From: Planctomycetota bacterium
GTDB lineage: Bacteria > Planctomycetota > Planctomycetia > Pirellulales > UBA1268
DNA: 61,151 bases
Assembly: GCA_016872555.1 (NCBI GenBank)
Contig: VGZO01000026.1
Span: 1 to 61,151, forward strand
Direction of reading: 5' to 3'
Shown piece after piece: positions 37,174 through 45,235 of the stretch. The notes beneath the pieces were generated by a model. It saw nothing but the letters and a program-made list of their open reading frames with translations, had not been told where the DNA came from and did no database searches. Position 1 is the first letter of the stretch. Every line of letters starts with the position of its first letter. The position numbers and the translations under genes were made by a program.

Positions 37174-38358
37174 ATGCACCCACCTCCCCCCTCCGCCGCG
37201 TCACCGCCCGCCGGCGCCCCGACTCCCTTCGAGATGCGGGCCCCGACACGGCTGGTGGTGGGAGCCGGAACGCTCGGCCGCCTGGGGAGCCTCGCCACCG
37301 AGCTCGGCGCGCAGCGCGTGCTGGTCGTCAGCGACCGGGGTGTCCAGCGGGCCGGTCACGCTGCCACCGGCCTGGCGGCTCTCGAGGGAGCGGGGCTGGC
37401 GACGGCCCTGTTCGATGAGTTCACGGAAGACCCCGGGAGCGGTGCGGTGGCGGAGGGCGCCGCCCGGGCGCGCGAGTTCCGCCCCGACCTGATCGTCGGC
37501 CTCGGCGGTGGTAGTTCGATGGACTGCGCCAAGGGGATCAACTTCCTCGTCTCCTGCGGCGGGCGGATGCAGGATTACCGCGGCCGCCACACCGCGACCG
37601 GCCCGCTGCTCCCGTCGATCGCCGTCCCGACGACGGCCGGGACGGGGAGCGAGACGCAGTCGTTCGCCCTGGTCACCGACGACGACACCGGCATGAAGAT
37701 GGCCTGCGGCGATCCACAGGCGGCGTTCCGGGTGGCGATCCTCGACGTGGTGCTGACCCTCACCCAGCCCGCACGCGTCACGGCGCTGACCGGGATCGAC
37801 GCCGTGTCGCACGCCGTCGAGAGCCACGTCAGCCGGGCGGCGACGCCCGCCTCGCGCGTCTTCTCGCGGGCCGCGTTCGCGCTGTTGGCGCACGGTCTGC
37901 CGCGCGTGTTCGCCGACCCGGCCGATGTCGCGGCCCGGGCCGACGTCCAACTGGCGGCCGCCTGGGCCGGCCTGGCGATCGAGAACTCGATGCTCGGCGC
38001 CGCCCACGCGCTGGCCAATCCGCTCACCGCGGCCCACGACGTTGTCCACGGCCAGGCCGTGGGGCTGATGCTCCCGCACGTGGTCCGGTTCAACGCCGCG
38101 GCCGGTGCCGACGGGTATGGCGAACTGGCAGCCCACCTCGCCGACGAAGCCGGACCGCCGACGGCGGAGCGCCTCGCCGTGTGGCTCGAGTCCCTCGTCG
38201 CAAGCTCGGGGCTCGCCTGCCGGCTGGCCGACCTGGGACTGGCGACGCCCGACGTGACGGCGCTGGCGACCGCCGCGGCCGGACAGTGGACGGCGGGGTT
38301 CAATCCGCGCCCCGTGGCGACCGCCGACCTCGCCCTGCTCTACGAGGCCGCCCGATGA
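37174..38358 (+). CDS. Iron-containing alcohol dehydrogenase
   Basis: 394 aa, group III. NAD(P)-binding GGGSSMDCAKG lies near residue 110 and PTTAGTGSET near 151. Metal ligands are expected at DAVSHAVESH (about 210) and in GAAHALANPLTAAHDVVHGQAVGL (histidines near 274 and 288). It would interconvert an aldehyde and an alcohol. In this cluster it could reduce the aldehyde made by the two preceding enzymes. The stop overlaps the start of the next gene in ATGA form, which indicates a shared transcript. Confidence 0.88.
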   Translation: MHPPPPSAASPPAGAPTPFEMRAPTRLVVGAGTLGRLGSLATELGAQRVLVVSDRGVQRAGHAATGLAALEGAGLATALFDEFTEDPGSGAVAEGAARAREFRPDLIVGLGGGSSMDCAKGINFLVSCGGRMQDYRGRHTATGPLLPSIAVPTTAGTGSETQSFALVTDDDTGMKMACGDPQAAFRVAILDVVLTLTQPARVTALTGIDAVSHAVESHVSRAATPASRVFSRAAFALLAHGLPRVFADPADVAARADVQLAAAWAGLAIENSMLGAAHALANPLTAAHDVVHGQAVGLMLPHVVRFNAAAGADGYGELAAHLADEAGPPTAERLAVWLESLVASSGLACRLADLGLATPDVTALATAAAGQWTAGFNPRPVATADLALLYEAAR

Positions 38359-39533
38359 CGTCGCCTGCTCTGCGGTTTTGTGTGACGGCCACCGCGCTGG
38401 CCCTGCTGGTCTCCGTCGCGCTCGGCGACGACACCGAGGCGCCGGCCGACGCCTGGCCCGTGTTCCGCGGCTGCCTCGCCGGAACCGGGCGCTCGGCCAC
38501 GGAGCTCGCGCTGCCGCTGGCGGAACGCTGGCAGCGGTCGCTCGGCAAGACCGCCGTCGACGCCACGCCGGTGATCGCCGCCGGCACGATCTACGTCGGT
38601 GACCTCGACGGCACGTTCCACGCCCTCGCGCTGGCCGACGGCCGTCCGCTGTGGACCGTGAAAGGGGAGAACGGCTTCCCGTCGGCAGCGGCGGTCTCGA
38701 CCGACGCCGCGGTGCCGGTGGTCGTCGTCGGCGACGGGGCGGGAATCGTCCGTGGGCTCGACCGCACCGACGGCTCGGAGCGCTGGCGTTTCGAGGCGGG
38801 GGGGGAGATCTCCGGCGGCCCGACGATCGTCGCCGCCGACGACGGGCCGCGCGTGCTGATCGGCTCGCAGGACGCGACGCTGGCGTGCCTCCGCCTCGCC
38901 GACGGTACGGAAGTCTGGCGTCACCAGATCGGCGACCAGATCCGCTGCTCGCCCACGGTCGCCGACGGATTCGTGCTGCTGGCCGGTTGCGACGGCAAGC
39001 TCCACGCCATCGACGTCGCCACCGGCACCGAGGCCTCGGCCGTGGCGATCGACGGTCCCACCGGCACGACCCCCGCGGCCGTCTCCGGCCGGGCCCTGTT
39101 CGGCAGCGAGGGGGGCGTGTTCTTCGGCATCGACGTCGCGGCCGCACGCGTCGCCTGGCAGGTCGATCCCACCGGCAGCCCGCAGGCCTACCGCTCCAGC
39201 GCCGCGATCGCCGGCGACCTGGCCGTGGTCGGGACGCGCGGCCGGGCGCTGGAGGCGTTCGCGATCGCCGACGGATCACGGCGCTGGCGGCACCCGATTC
39301 GCGGCCGCGTCGATGGCTCGCCGGTCGTGGTCCGCGTCGCCGGCGGCGGCAGCGCCGTGATCGCCGCCGATTCCGCCGGGCGGATCGTGGCCCTCGATGC
39401 CGGCGCCGGGCAGGAACGCTGGCAGTTCGACGCCGGCGTGGCGTTCACCGCGTCGCCGGCCGTCGCCGACGGGGTCCTCGTCGTCGCCGACGGGGAAGGC
39501 ACCGTGTGGTGCTTCGGCGCGGCGGCCCCATGA
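38355..39533 (+). CDS. Secreted PQQ-like beta-propeller repeat protein
   Basis: 392 aa with a signal peptide (ALALLVSVALG). Repeated blade motifs such as GTIYVGDLDGTFHALALADG, GSERWRFEAGGEISGGPTI and GQERWQFDAGVAFTASPAV fit a WD40/PQQ-type propeller. It is probably a structural or binding protein: the residues of a PQQ-dependent dehydrogenase active site are not evident. It is translationally coupled on both sides (4-base overlaps with the alcohol dehydrogenase and the decarboxylase genes), an odd position for an exported protein between cytosolic enzymes. Confidence 0.85.
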   Translation: MTSPALRFCVTATALALLVSVALGDDTEAPADAWPVFRGCLAGTGRSATELALPLAERWQRSLGKTAVDATPVIAAGTIYVGDLDGTFHALALADGRPLWTVKGENGFPSAAAVSTDAAVPVVVVGDGAGIVRGLDRTDGSERWRFEAGGEISGGPTIVAADDGPRVLIGSQDATLACLRLADGTEVWRHQIGDQIRCSPTVADGFVLLAGCDGKLHAIDVATGTEASAVAIDGPTGTTPAAVSGRALFGSEGGVFFGIDVAAARVAWQVDPTGSPQAYRSSAAIAGDLAVVGTRGRALEAFAIADGSRRWRHPIRGRVDGSPVVVRVAGGGSAVIAADSAGRIVALDAGAGQERWQFDAGVAFTASPAVADGVLVVADGEGTVWCFGAAAP

Positions 39534-40990
39534 ACGCGGCGTTCGATCCGGAGCGGTTCCGCCGCGAGGGGAGGGCGGTGGTCGACTGGTTGGCCGACTA
39601 CTGGGCGACGCTCGCCGACCGCCCGGTGAGCCTGCCGGTGGAACCGGGGGCGGTGCGCCGGCAACTCCCCGCCGCGGCCCCCGACACGCCCGAGCCGCTC
39701 GCCGCGGTTCTCGCCGATCTCGATCGGGTGATCCTGCCGGCGCTGACCCACTGGCAGCACCCCGGGTTCTTCGCTTACTTCCCGGCCAGCACCGCTCCGC
39801 CGTCGATTCTCGGCGAGCTGCTCGCCGCCGGGCTCGGCGTCCAGGGGATGCTGTGGTCGACCTCCCCGGCCTGTACCGAGCTCGAGACCCACGTCCTCGA
39901 TTGGCTGGCGGACCTGCTGGGCCTGCCGGCGCGGCTCACCAGCCGCGGCCCCGGCGGCGGCGTGATCCTCGACTCGGCGTCGAGCGGCGTGCTGGTGGCG
40001 CTGCTGGCGGCGCGGGAACGCGCCACCGCCGGAATCACCAACGGCGCCGGCATGGCGGCCACCCCGGCGCCGCTGACGGTCTATGCCAGTGCCGACGCCC
40101 ATTCGTGTGTGGAAAAGGCGCTCGGCATCGCCGGCCTCGGCCGGGGGGCTTTGCGCCGGATTGCCGTCGCTGCCGACGGCGGCCTCGATGCCGCCGCGCT
40201 GAGCGACAGGCTGGCCGCCGACGCCGCCGCCGGCTGCCGCCCCTGCCTCGTCGTGGCGACCGTCGGCACGACGGCGCGCGGGGGCATCGATCCGGTGTTG
40301 GCGATCGCCGCCGCGGCCGCGCGGCACGGCGCCTGGGTGCATGTCGACGCCGCCTGGGCGGGCACGGCGGCACTGTGCCCCGAATGGCGTGCCGACCTCG
40401 TCGCCGGAACCGACGCGATCGACAGCTGGGGCACCAATCCGCACAAGTGGCTGCAGGTCAACTTCGATTGCCACTGCCTGTGGCTCGCCGACCGGGCTCC
40501 AGTGGTCCGCGCCTTGTCGGTGAAACCGGAGTACCTGCGGAACGCCGCCACAGAAAGTGGCGCCGTGATCGACTACAGCGACTGGCAGGTGCCCTTGGGG
40601 CGGCGTTTCCGGGCGCTCAAGCTGTGGCTCACGCTCCGCCTCACTGGAGCCGAAGCGCTGCGCGGGCGGATCCGCGACCATGTCCACTGGGCCGGATGGT
40701 TCGCCGAACGGGTGGCAGCCGACGACCGGCTCGTGCTCCTCTGCCCACCGAGCCTGGCGCTGGTCTGCTTCGCCGCTGCCGGCGGCGACGCCGCCACCAC
40801 GATCCTCCTCGAGCGGATCAACGCCACCGGCCGGGTGCTGATGAGCCAGGCGCGGGTCGCCGGGCGAACGGCGATCCGGCTGGCAGTCGGCTCCCCGACC
40901 ACGCGGCGCGAACATGTCGAGGGGGCGTGGGACACCGTCGTGGCGGGCCTGAGCCAGATGCCCGACGGCGCCCCGGACCGCCCCGGGTGA
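39530..40990 (+). CDS. Group II PLP-dependent decarboxylase (aromatic-L-amino-acid decarboxylase family)
   Basis: 486 aa. The PLP lysine is in SWGTNPHKWLQVN near 305. Other family marks are THWQHPGFFAYFPAS near 82, LWSTSPACTELE, and VHVDAAWAGTAAL (the aspartate that contacts the pyridine nitrogen). It releases carbon dioxide from an amino acid to give an amine; aromatic substrates are typical for this branch, but specificity is not settled by sequence. Its start overlaps the propeller gene stop. It ends the five-gene cluster, and a hairpin follows at 41054. Confidence 0.88.
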   Translation: MNAAFDPERFRREGRAVVDWLADYWATLADRPVSLPVEPGAVRRQLPAAAPDTPEPLAAVLADLDRVILPALTHWQHPGFFAYFPASTAPPSILGELLAAGLGVQGMLWSTSPACTELETHVLDWLADLLGLPARLTSRGPGGGVILDSASSGVLVALLAARERATAGITNGAGMAATPAPLTVYASADAHSCVEKALGIAGLGRGALRRIAVAADGGLDAAALSDRLAADAAAGCRPCLVVATVGTTARGGIDPVLAIAAAAARHGAWVHVDAAWAGTAALCPEWRADLVAGTDAIDSWGTNPHKWLQVNFDCHCLWLADRAPVVRALSVKPEYLRNAATESGAVIDYSDWQVPLGRRFRALKLWLTLRLTGAEALRGRIRDHVHWAGWFAERVAADDRLVLLCPPSLALVCFAAAGGDAATTILLERINATGRVLMSQARVAGRTAIRLAVGSPTTRREHVEGAWDTVVAGLSQMPDGAPDRPG

Positions 40991-41053
40991 CCGGAACGCC
41001 CCAGGATGCCCTTTCCTCGGCCGGCTGGAGGGGCGCCTGGTCGCCCGAGGGGG

Positions 41054-41074
41054 CCCAAAACGGCGGGTTTTGGG
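41054..41074. terminator. Hairpin after the decarboxylase operon
   Basis: CCCAAAAC (41054-41061) and GTTTTGGG (41067-41074) form a perfect 8-bp stem with a 5-base loop, 63 bases after the stop. There is no following U-run, so termination efficiency is uncertain. The rest of the 276-base gap to the zinc-finger gene shows only a weak -10-like TAGTAT at 41181. Confidence 0.5.
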
Positions 41075-41266
41075 GGAGATCTTCCGCCTGCCGCCAAGTG
41101 TCGCACCCCAGGGCGGCACGTTTTTCGATAGATCACGCCGGAGGAGCGCGCGGCCGCCGAACCACCGCCTGCGAGCGGCGTAGTATTCGGTGCGACCCAG
41201 GGCGCCGGCGCGCGGGGCAAGGCCCGCCGTGCCGGAAACTATCCGTCCGGGCGAGGAGACTGAACC

Positions 41267-41683
41267 ATGGCACGCAAAGACGCCCTCGTGAACCTGCGGA
41301 CGATCCTCGTCCGCCGACGGGATGCCCTGCGCAGTGCTCTGGCAGGCGACCTGTCGTTGCTCAAGGAGTTGCGCAGCGAGTCGCCGGGCGACATGATCGA
41401 TGCCGCCCTCGATTCGGCCCAGGACGAGATCAGTTCGCAGCTCGCCGAGGTGGAGAGCCGCGAATTGGCCCACATCGAGAATGCGCTGGAGCGGATGAAA
41501 TCGGGCGAGTACGGGCTCTGCGAAGTCTGTTCCTGCAAGATCCCGATGGCCCGCCTCCATGCCCTGCCCTACGCGACGATGTGCATCTCCTGCCAGCGCG
41601 ACAGCGAGCGGACCGGATTCCGGCCATCGCGTGAGGAGGCCGAAGACAGCTTCGCCGGCGACGTCGAGCTCGACGTCGGCTAG
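41267..41683 (+). CDS. TraR/DksA-type C4 zinc-finger protein
   Basis: 138 aa. An N-terminal coiled-coil region (about 5-80) is followed by GEYGLCEVC and CISCQRD, which supply four zinc-binding cysteines, the layout of DksA/TraR proteins. E. coli DksA binds RNA polymerase through its secondary channel. The coiled-coil tip here lacks an obvious DxxDxA motif; DMIDAALDSAQDE is the closest, and contains D and A residues. A GAGGAG site precedes the ATG. Probably a transcription regulator in the stringent/growth response. Confidence 0.85.
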   Translation: MARKDALVNLRTILVRRRDALRSALAGDLSLLKELRSESPGDMIDAALDSAQDEISSQLAEVESRELAHIENALERMKSGEYGLCEVCSCKIPMARLHALPYATMCISCQRDSERTGFRPSREEAEDSFAGDVELDVG

Positions 41684-41753
41684 CGGGCGTGCGGCGGTCC
41701 GACCGTCGGGTATGCTCCGCTGGCCCACGAGGACGAGCCCCACGGAGCCGGTC

Positions 41754-42953
41754 ATGTCCGCCTGCAGGCCTCTGGCTTCGTTTCGCAACCGCTCCGTCGT
41801 GGTGCTGGCCATCGCCGTCACCTCGACGGTGTGTCCGTCGGTCGCCGACGAGCCCCCGGCAATTCCGGATGCGGTCGGCGGTACGGGCGTCCCGCGTGTC
41901 GATCCGGTCCGCCCCGCGCGGCTTTCGGCAGCCGAGCGCGAACGGCTCTACGGGCAGGTGGCCCGGGAGGCCGAGTACCTCGAGCGGCAGGGCGCCCAGC
42001 TGCGCCGGCTCACCCTCCTCCTCCGGCCGACGGTCGTCCACATCGACGCCCGCAAGCCCGCGCTCCGTCCGCGGGCGGGCAAGGCGAGCGAGGAGGAGGC
42101 CGGCTCGGGAGTGATCACGTCGATCGCCGGACGGACGGTCGTGATCACCAACCGCCATGTCGTCAACCGGGCGGAACTCGACAACATCACCATCCGCCTC
42201 GACGACGGCCGTGAACTTTCGCCGCGGCGTCTCTGGTCCGATGCCGGCACCGATATCGCGGTCCTCGAGATCACCGGCACCGAGCTCGAGACGGCGCGGC
42301 TGGCAGCGGGAGACACGGTCGAGATCGGCGACACCGTGCTGGCGATCGGCAGCCCGTTCGGGCTGTCGCACTCGGTGACGATGGGGATCGTGTCGGCGAA
42401 GGGGCGCCGCGATCTCGAGCTCGGCGACGAGCGCGTCCGGTTCCAGGACTTCATCCAGACCGACGCCGCGATCAATCCGGGCAACAGTGGCGGGCCGCTG
42501 GTCAATCTCCGTGGCGAGGTCGTCGGCCTCAACACCGCGATCGCCAGCAACTCCGGCGGCAGCGAGGGGATCGGATTCGCGATCCCGGCCGGTATGGTCG
42601 AGTTCGTCGCCCGCCAACTGGTCGAGAACGGCAAGGTGGCGCGCGGTTACCTCGGTGTCGCCCTCGACAATTCGTTCAATCGTCAGTCGGCGGAGCGCCT
42701 CGGCATGGTGCGGCCGGTGGGGGCACGCGTCACCGGCGTCACCCCCGGGTCGCCGGCCGACCTGGCGGGCCTGCTGGCCGACGACGTGATCCTCGAGTTC
42801 AGCGGACTGTCGGTCGAGGACGACGATCATCTGGTCAGCCTGGTGAGCACCACGCCGACCGATCGCGAGGTCGGTCTGGTCGTCTTCCGCGACCGCGGTC
42901 GTGTGGCGCTGCGCCTCCGCGTCGCCAGCCGCGACCAATACGAGCCGCGGTGA
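41754..42953 (+). CDS. HtrA/DegP-like trypsin-type serine protease with one PDZ domain
   Basis: 399 aa; exported, with a signal peptide (VVVLAIAVTSTVCPSVA). Protease domain: catalytic histidine in ITNRHVV (about 143), aspartate in DAGTDIAVLE (about 166), and serine in INPGNSGGPL (about 245). A PDZ domain follows (GVTPGSPADLAGLLADDVIL). It would degrade or refold misfolded periplasmic proteins. The helical segment at 60-85 (ERERLYGQVAREAEYLER) is a coiled-coil leader. It lies 70 bases after the zinc-finger gene and could have its own promoter there. Confidence 0.92.
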   Translation: MSACRPLASFRNRSVVVLAIAVTSTVCPSVADEPPAIPDAVGGTGVPRVDPVRPARLSAAERERLYGQVAREAEYLERQGAQLRRLTLLLRPTVVHIDARKPALRPRAGKASEEEAGSGVITSIAGRTVVITNRHVVNRAELDNITIRLDDGRELSPRRLWSDAGTDIAVLEITGTELETARLAAGDTVEIGDTVLAIGSPFGLSHSVTMGIVSAKGRRDLELGDERVRFQDFIQTDAAINPGNSGGPLVNLRGEVVGLNTAIASNSGGSEGIGFAIPAGMVEFVARQLVENGKVARGYLGVALDNSFNRQSAERLGMVRPVGARVTGVTPGSPADLAGLLADDVILEFSGLSVEDDDHLVSLVSTTPTDREVGLVVFRDRGRVALRLRVASRDQYEPR

Positions 42954-42962
42954 CCGCCCCGC

Positions 42963-43901
42963 TCAGGTCGCTGCGGCAGCCGCCTGGAGGCCGCGGATCA
43001 GGAAATCGACGACCCCGGCGGCATCGCATCCCGAGACGATGTCGGCGGTGGGGCTGCCGGTGCGGGCCTGGCGGCGATCGATGACGAGCATCCCGGCGGT
43101 CAATTCGCCGCTGGTCTCGACGTCGGCGACGACCGCCGTCCGTTCGAACAACGCGGGATGGACGACCGACGCCAGGGCGACCGTGCCGGGGAGCGTGATC
43201 CCCTCGCTGCCGAGCACCTGCCGCTGGGCCCGGTAGGCGTGCGGCAGCATCCGCCGGACCAGCGCGCCGCCCCGCGAGGTCTCGTCGGGAAGCTGGTCGA
43301 GCAGGTCGAACCCCAGCGCCACCTGCCCGATCGTCTCCAGCGGCACCAGGACCTTGGCCACCGGTTCGCGGATCACCGCGCGGGCGGAGAGGGGGTCGGC
43401 GGCGAAATTGGTGTCGGCGACGGCTGTCGCATCGCCGGTGCCACGGAGCGTGCCGCCACAGACCACCACCTCCTGGAGCAGTTCGACGAGCGTCGGATCA
43501 CGGCGGAAAGACCGGGCGAGATTGGTCAACGGGCCGAGGGCGACGAGCGTTACCTGCCGGGGATGGGCCCGGACCGTTTCGGTGATGACTTTCTCGGCCA
43601 CGTGGCTGCCGTGGAGCGACACCTGGGGCAGGTCGATCCCGCCGAGGCCGTCGCTGCCGTCGAGACGGTAGGGCCAGGGGGCGAGTTCGACGTCGGCCGG
43701 GGCACTGCCGAGGCGCGGCAGCCGAGGGGGATCGAGGAAATTGACGAGAGCCTGGAGATTGGCCGTCGCCTGCTCGTGACCGACGCACCCCGCCGTGGCG
43801 GTCACCGCGAGCACCTCCAACCGTGGGTCGAACAGCGCCAGCGTCAGGGCGAGGGCGTCGTCGATCCCGGGGTCGATGTCGAGAATCACCTTGCGGGCCA
43901 C
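42963..43901 (-). CDS. Nucleoside hydrolase (IUNH family)
   Basis: 312 aa. The N-terminal DIDPGIDDALAL is the calcium-binding aspartate cluster. VTLVALGPLTNLAR near 118 and VVCGGTL with DTNFAADPLSARAV near 160 are family motifs, and the late aspartate near the C-terminus (SGCDAAGV) completes the metal site only in part. It hydrolyses the N-glycosidic bond of a ribonucleoside. The base specificity is not predictable. It converges with the protease gene (9-base gap) and diverges from trpD. Confidence 0.9.
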   Translation of the reverse strand: MARKVILDIDPGIDDALALTLALFDPRLEVLAVTATAGCVGHEQATANLQALVNFLDPPRLPRLGSAPADVELAPWPYRLDGSDGLGGIDLPQVSLHGSHVAEKVITETVRAHPRQVTLVALGPLTNLARSFRRDPTLVELLQEVVVCGGTLRGTGDATAVADTNFAADPLSARAVIREPVAKVLVPLETIGQVALGFDLLDQLPDETSRGGALVRRMLPHAYRAQRQVLGSEGITLPGTVALASVVHPALFERTAVVADVETSGELTAGMLVIDRRQARTGSPTADIVSGCDAAGVVDFLIRGLQAAAAAT

Positions 43902-44164
43902 GGCTCAACTCGCTCCAGGGGACGATGGCCGGTGTAGGCTGACGAACCGCGGCGGCCGGCCAACCGAGTGGTCCGTGGACGATGGCCTCCGTGGCCGCCG
44001 TCCACCCGAGCGACCGCCGGCACCGCCGCCGGTTTTCCGGGATCCGGGCGTCCCCATCCGGCGGCCGACTCCCGAGACCACGGTCTGCTCGCGATCCCAG
44101 GCCCGAGACATCGTATGCGAAACCGACGGTCGATCGTTCCCGAAGGCCTGCGGAGGCTCACCCC

Positions 44165-45235
44165 ATGAGCGCGGCGGCAGATCCCGGCGCCGTAGCCCTG
44201 GAACGCCTTTCCGCGGGCCTGACGCCGTCGCGGCAGGAGGTCCACGACCTCGTCGCCGCCGTCTTCGACCGGCGCGGCGACCTCGACACCTTCGGCCGCT
44301 GGCTGTCGTCGATGGCTGACCGGGCCCCCGACGCTGGCGCGATCGCCGGAGTCGCGGCGGCGGTCCGTGAACGGATGGTGGCGGTGCGCCACGGCCACCC
44401 CGTCGTCGCCGACACCTGTGGCACCGGCGGCGACGGCGCCGGGACGTTCAACATCTCGACCGCCGCCGCCCTGGTGGCCGCGGCAGCGGGCCTGCCGGTC
44501 GCGAAGCACGGCAACCGCGCGGTGTCGAGCGCGACCGGGTCGGCCGACGTGCTCGAACGACTCGGTGTCCGCGTCGGCTGCGGACCGGCGGTGGCGGCCC
44601 GGTGCCTCGACGTCGCCGGCATCTGCTTCTGCCTGGCACCGGTGTACCACCCGGTGATGGCCCTCGTCGGCCCGCTGCGAAGGGCGCTGGGTCGGCCGAC
44701 GCTGTTCAACGCGATCGGCCCGCTGTGCAATCCCGCCGGGGCGACCGTCCAGGTGGTGGGGGTGGGCCGACCGGAGCTGCGCGAGCCGCTGGCCCACGCC
44801 GCGGCCGACCTCGGGATGCAGCGCGTGCTGGTCGTGTCGGGGACGCTGCCGGCCGGGAACGCCTGTGACGAGGTGAGCGTCTTCGGGCCGACGGATGTCG
44901 TCGAGATCGCCGGCGGGGTGCGACGCCGGTGCCGTTGGGAGCCCGAAGACTTCGGCCTGTCCCGCCGCAACGCCGAGGATCTCGGCAGCTTGCTCGTCGA
45001 CGGTCCCGCGGCCAGCGCCGCGGCGATCACCGCCGTCCTCGCCGGCGTGCCGGGGCCGGCACGCGAGACGGTGGCCGTCAATGCCGGAGCCCTGCTCTGG
45101 GCCGCCAGCCGGAGCGCGACCCCGGCCGACGGCTACAGGATCGCCATCGAGGCGATCGACTCCGGCGCCGCCGCGCGGACGCTGGCGGCCCTCGTCGCGA
45201 CGTCACAGGAACCCGATCCGGTGAGCCCCTCATGA
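44165..45235 (+). CDS. trpD: Anthranilate phosphoribosyltransferase
   Basis: 356 aa, second step of tryptophan synthesis (anthranilate plus PRPP). Motifs: DTCGTGGDGAGTFNIST near 80 (PRPP loop), KHGNRAVSSATGSADVLE near 112, HPVMALVGPLRRALGRPT near 160, and FNAIGPLCNPA near 180. The upstream open frame extends to 43982 but lacks family similarity, so ATG 44165 is chosen. No other trp gene is nearby. Its stop overlaps the start of a metal-transport ATPase gene, an unexpected coupling. The 263-base gap upstream holds no visible element. Confidence 0.93.
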   Translation: MSAAADPGAVALERLSAGLTPSRQEVHDLVAAVFDRRGDLDTFGRWLSSMADRAPDAGAIAGVAAAVRERMVAVRHGHPVVADTCGTGGDGAGTFNISTAAALVAAAAGLPVAKHGNRAVSSATGSADVLERLGVRVGCGPAVAARCLDVAGICFCLAPVYHPVMALVGPLRRALGRPTLFNAIGPLCNPAGATVQVVGVGRPELREPLAHAAADLGMQRVLVVSGTLPAGNACDEVSVFGPTDVVEIAGGVRRRCRWEPEDFGLSRRNAEDLGSLLVDGPAASAAAITAVLAGVPGPARETVAVNAGALLWAASRSATPADGYRIAIEAIDSGAAARTLAALVATSQEPDPVSPS

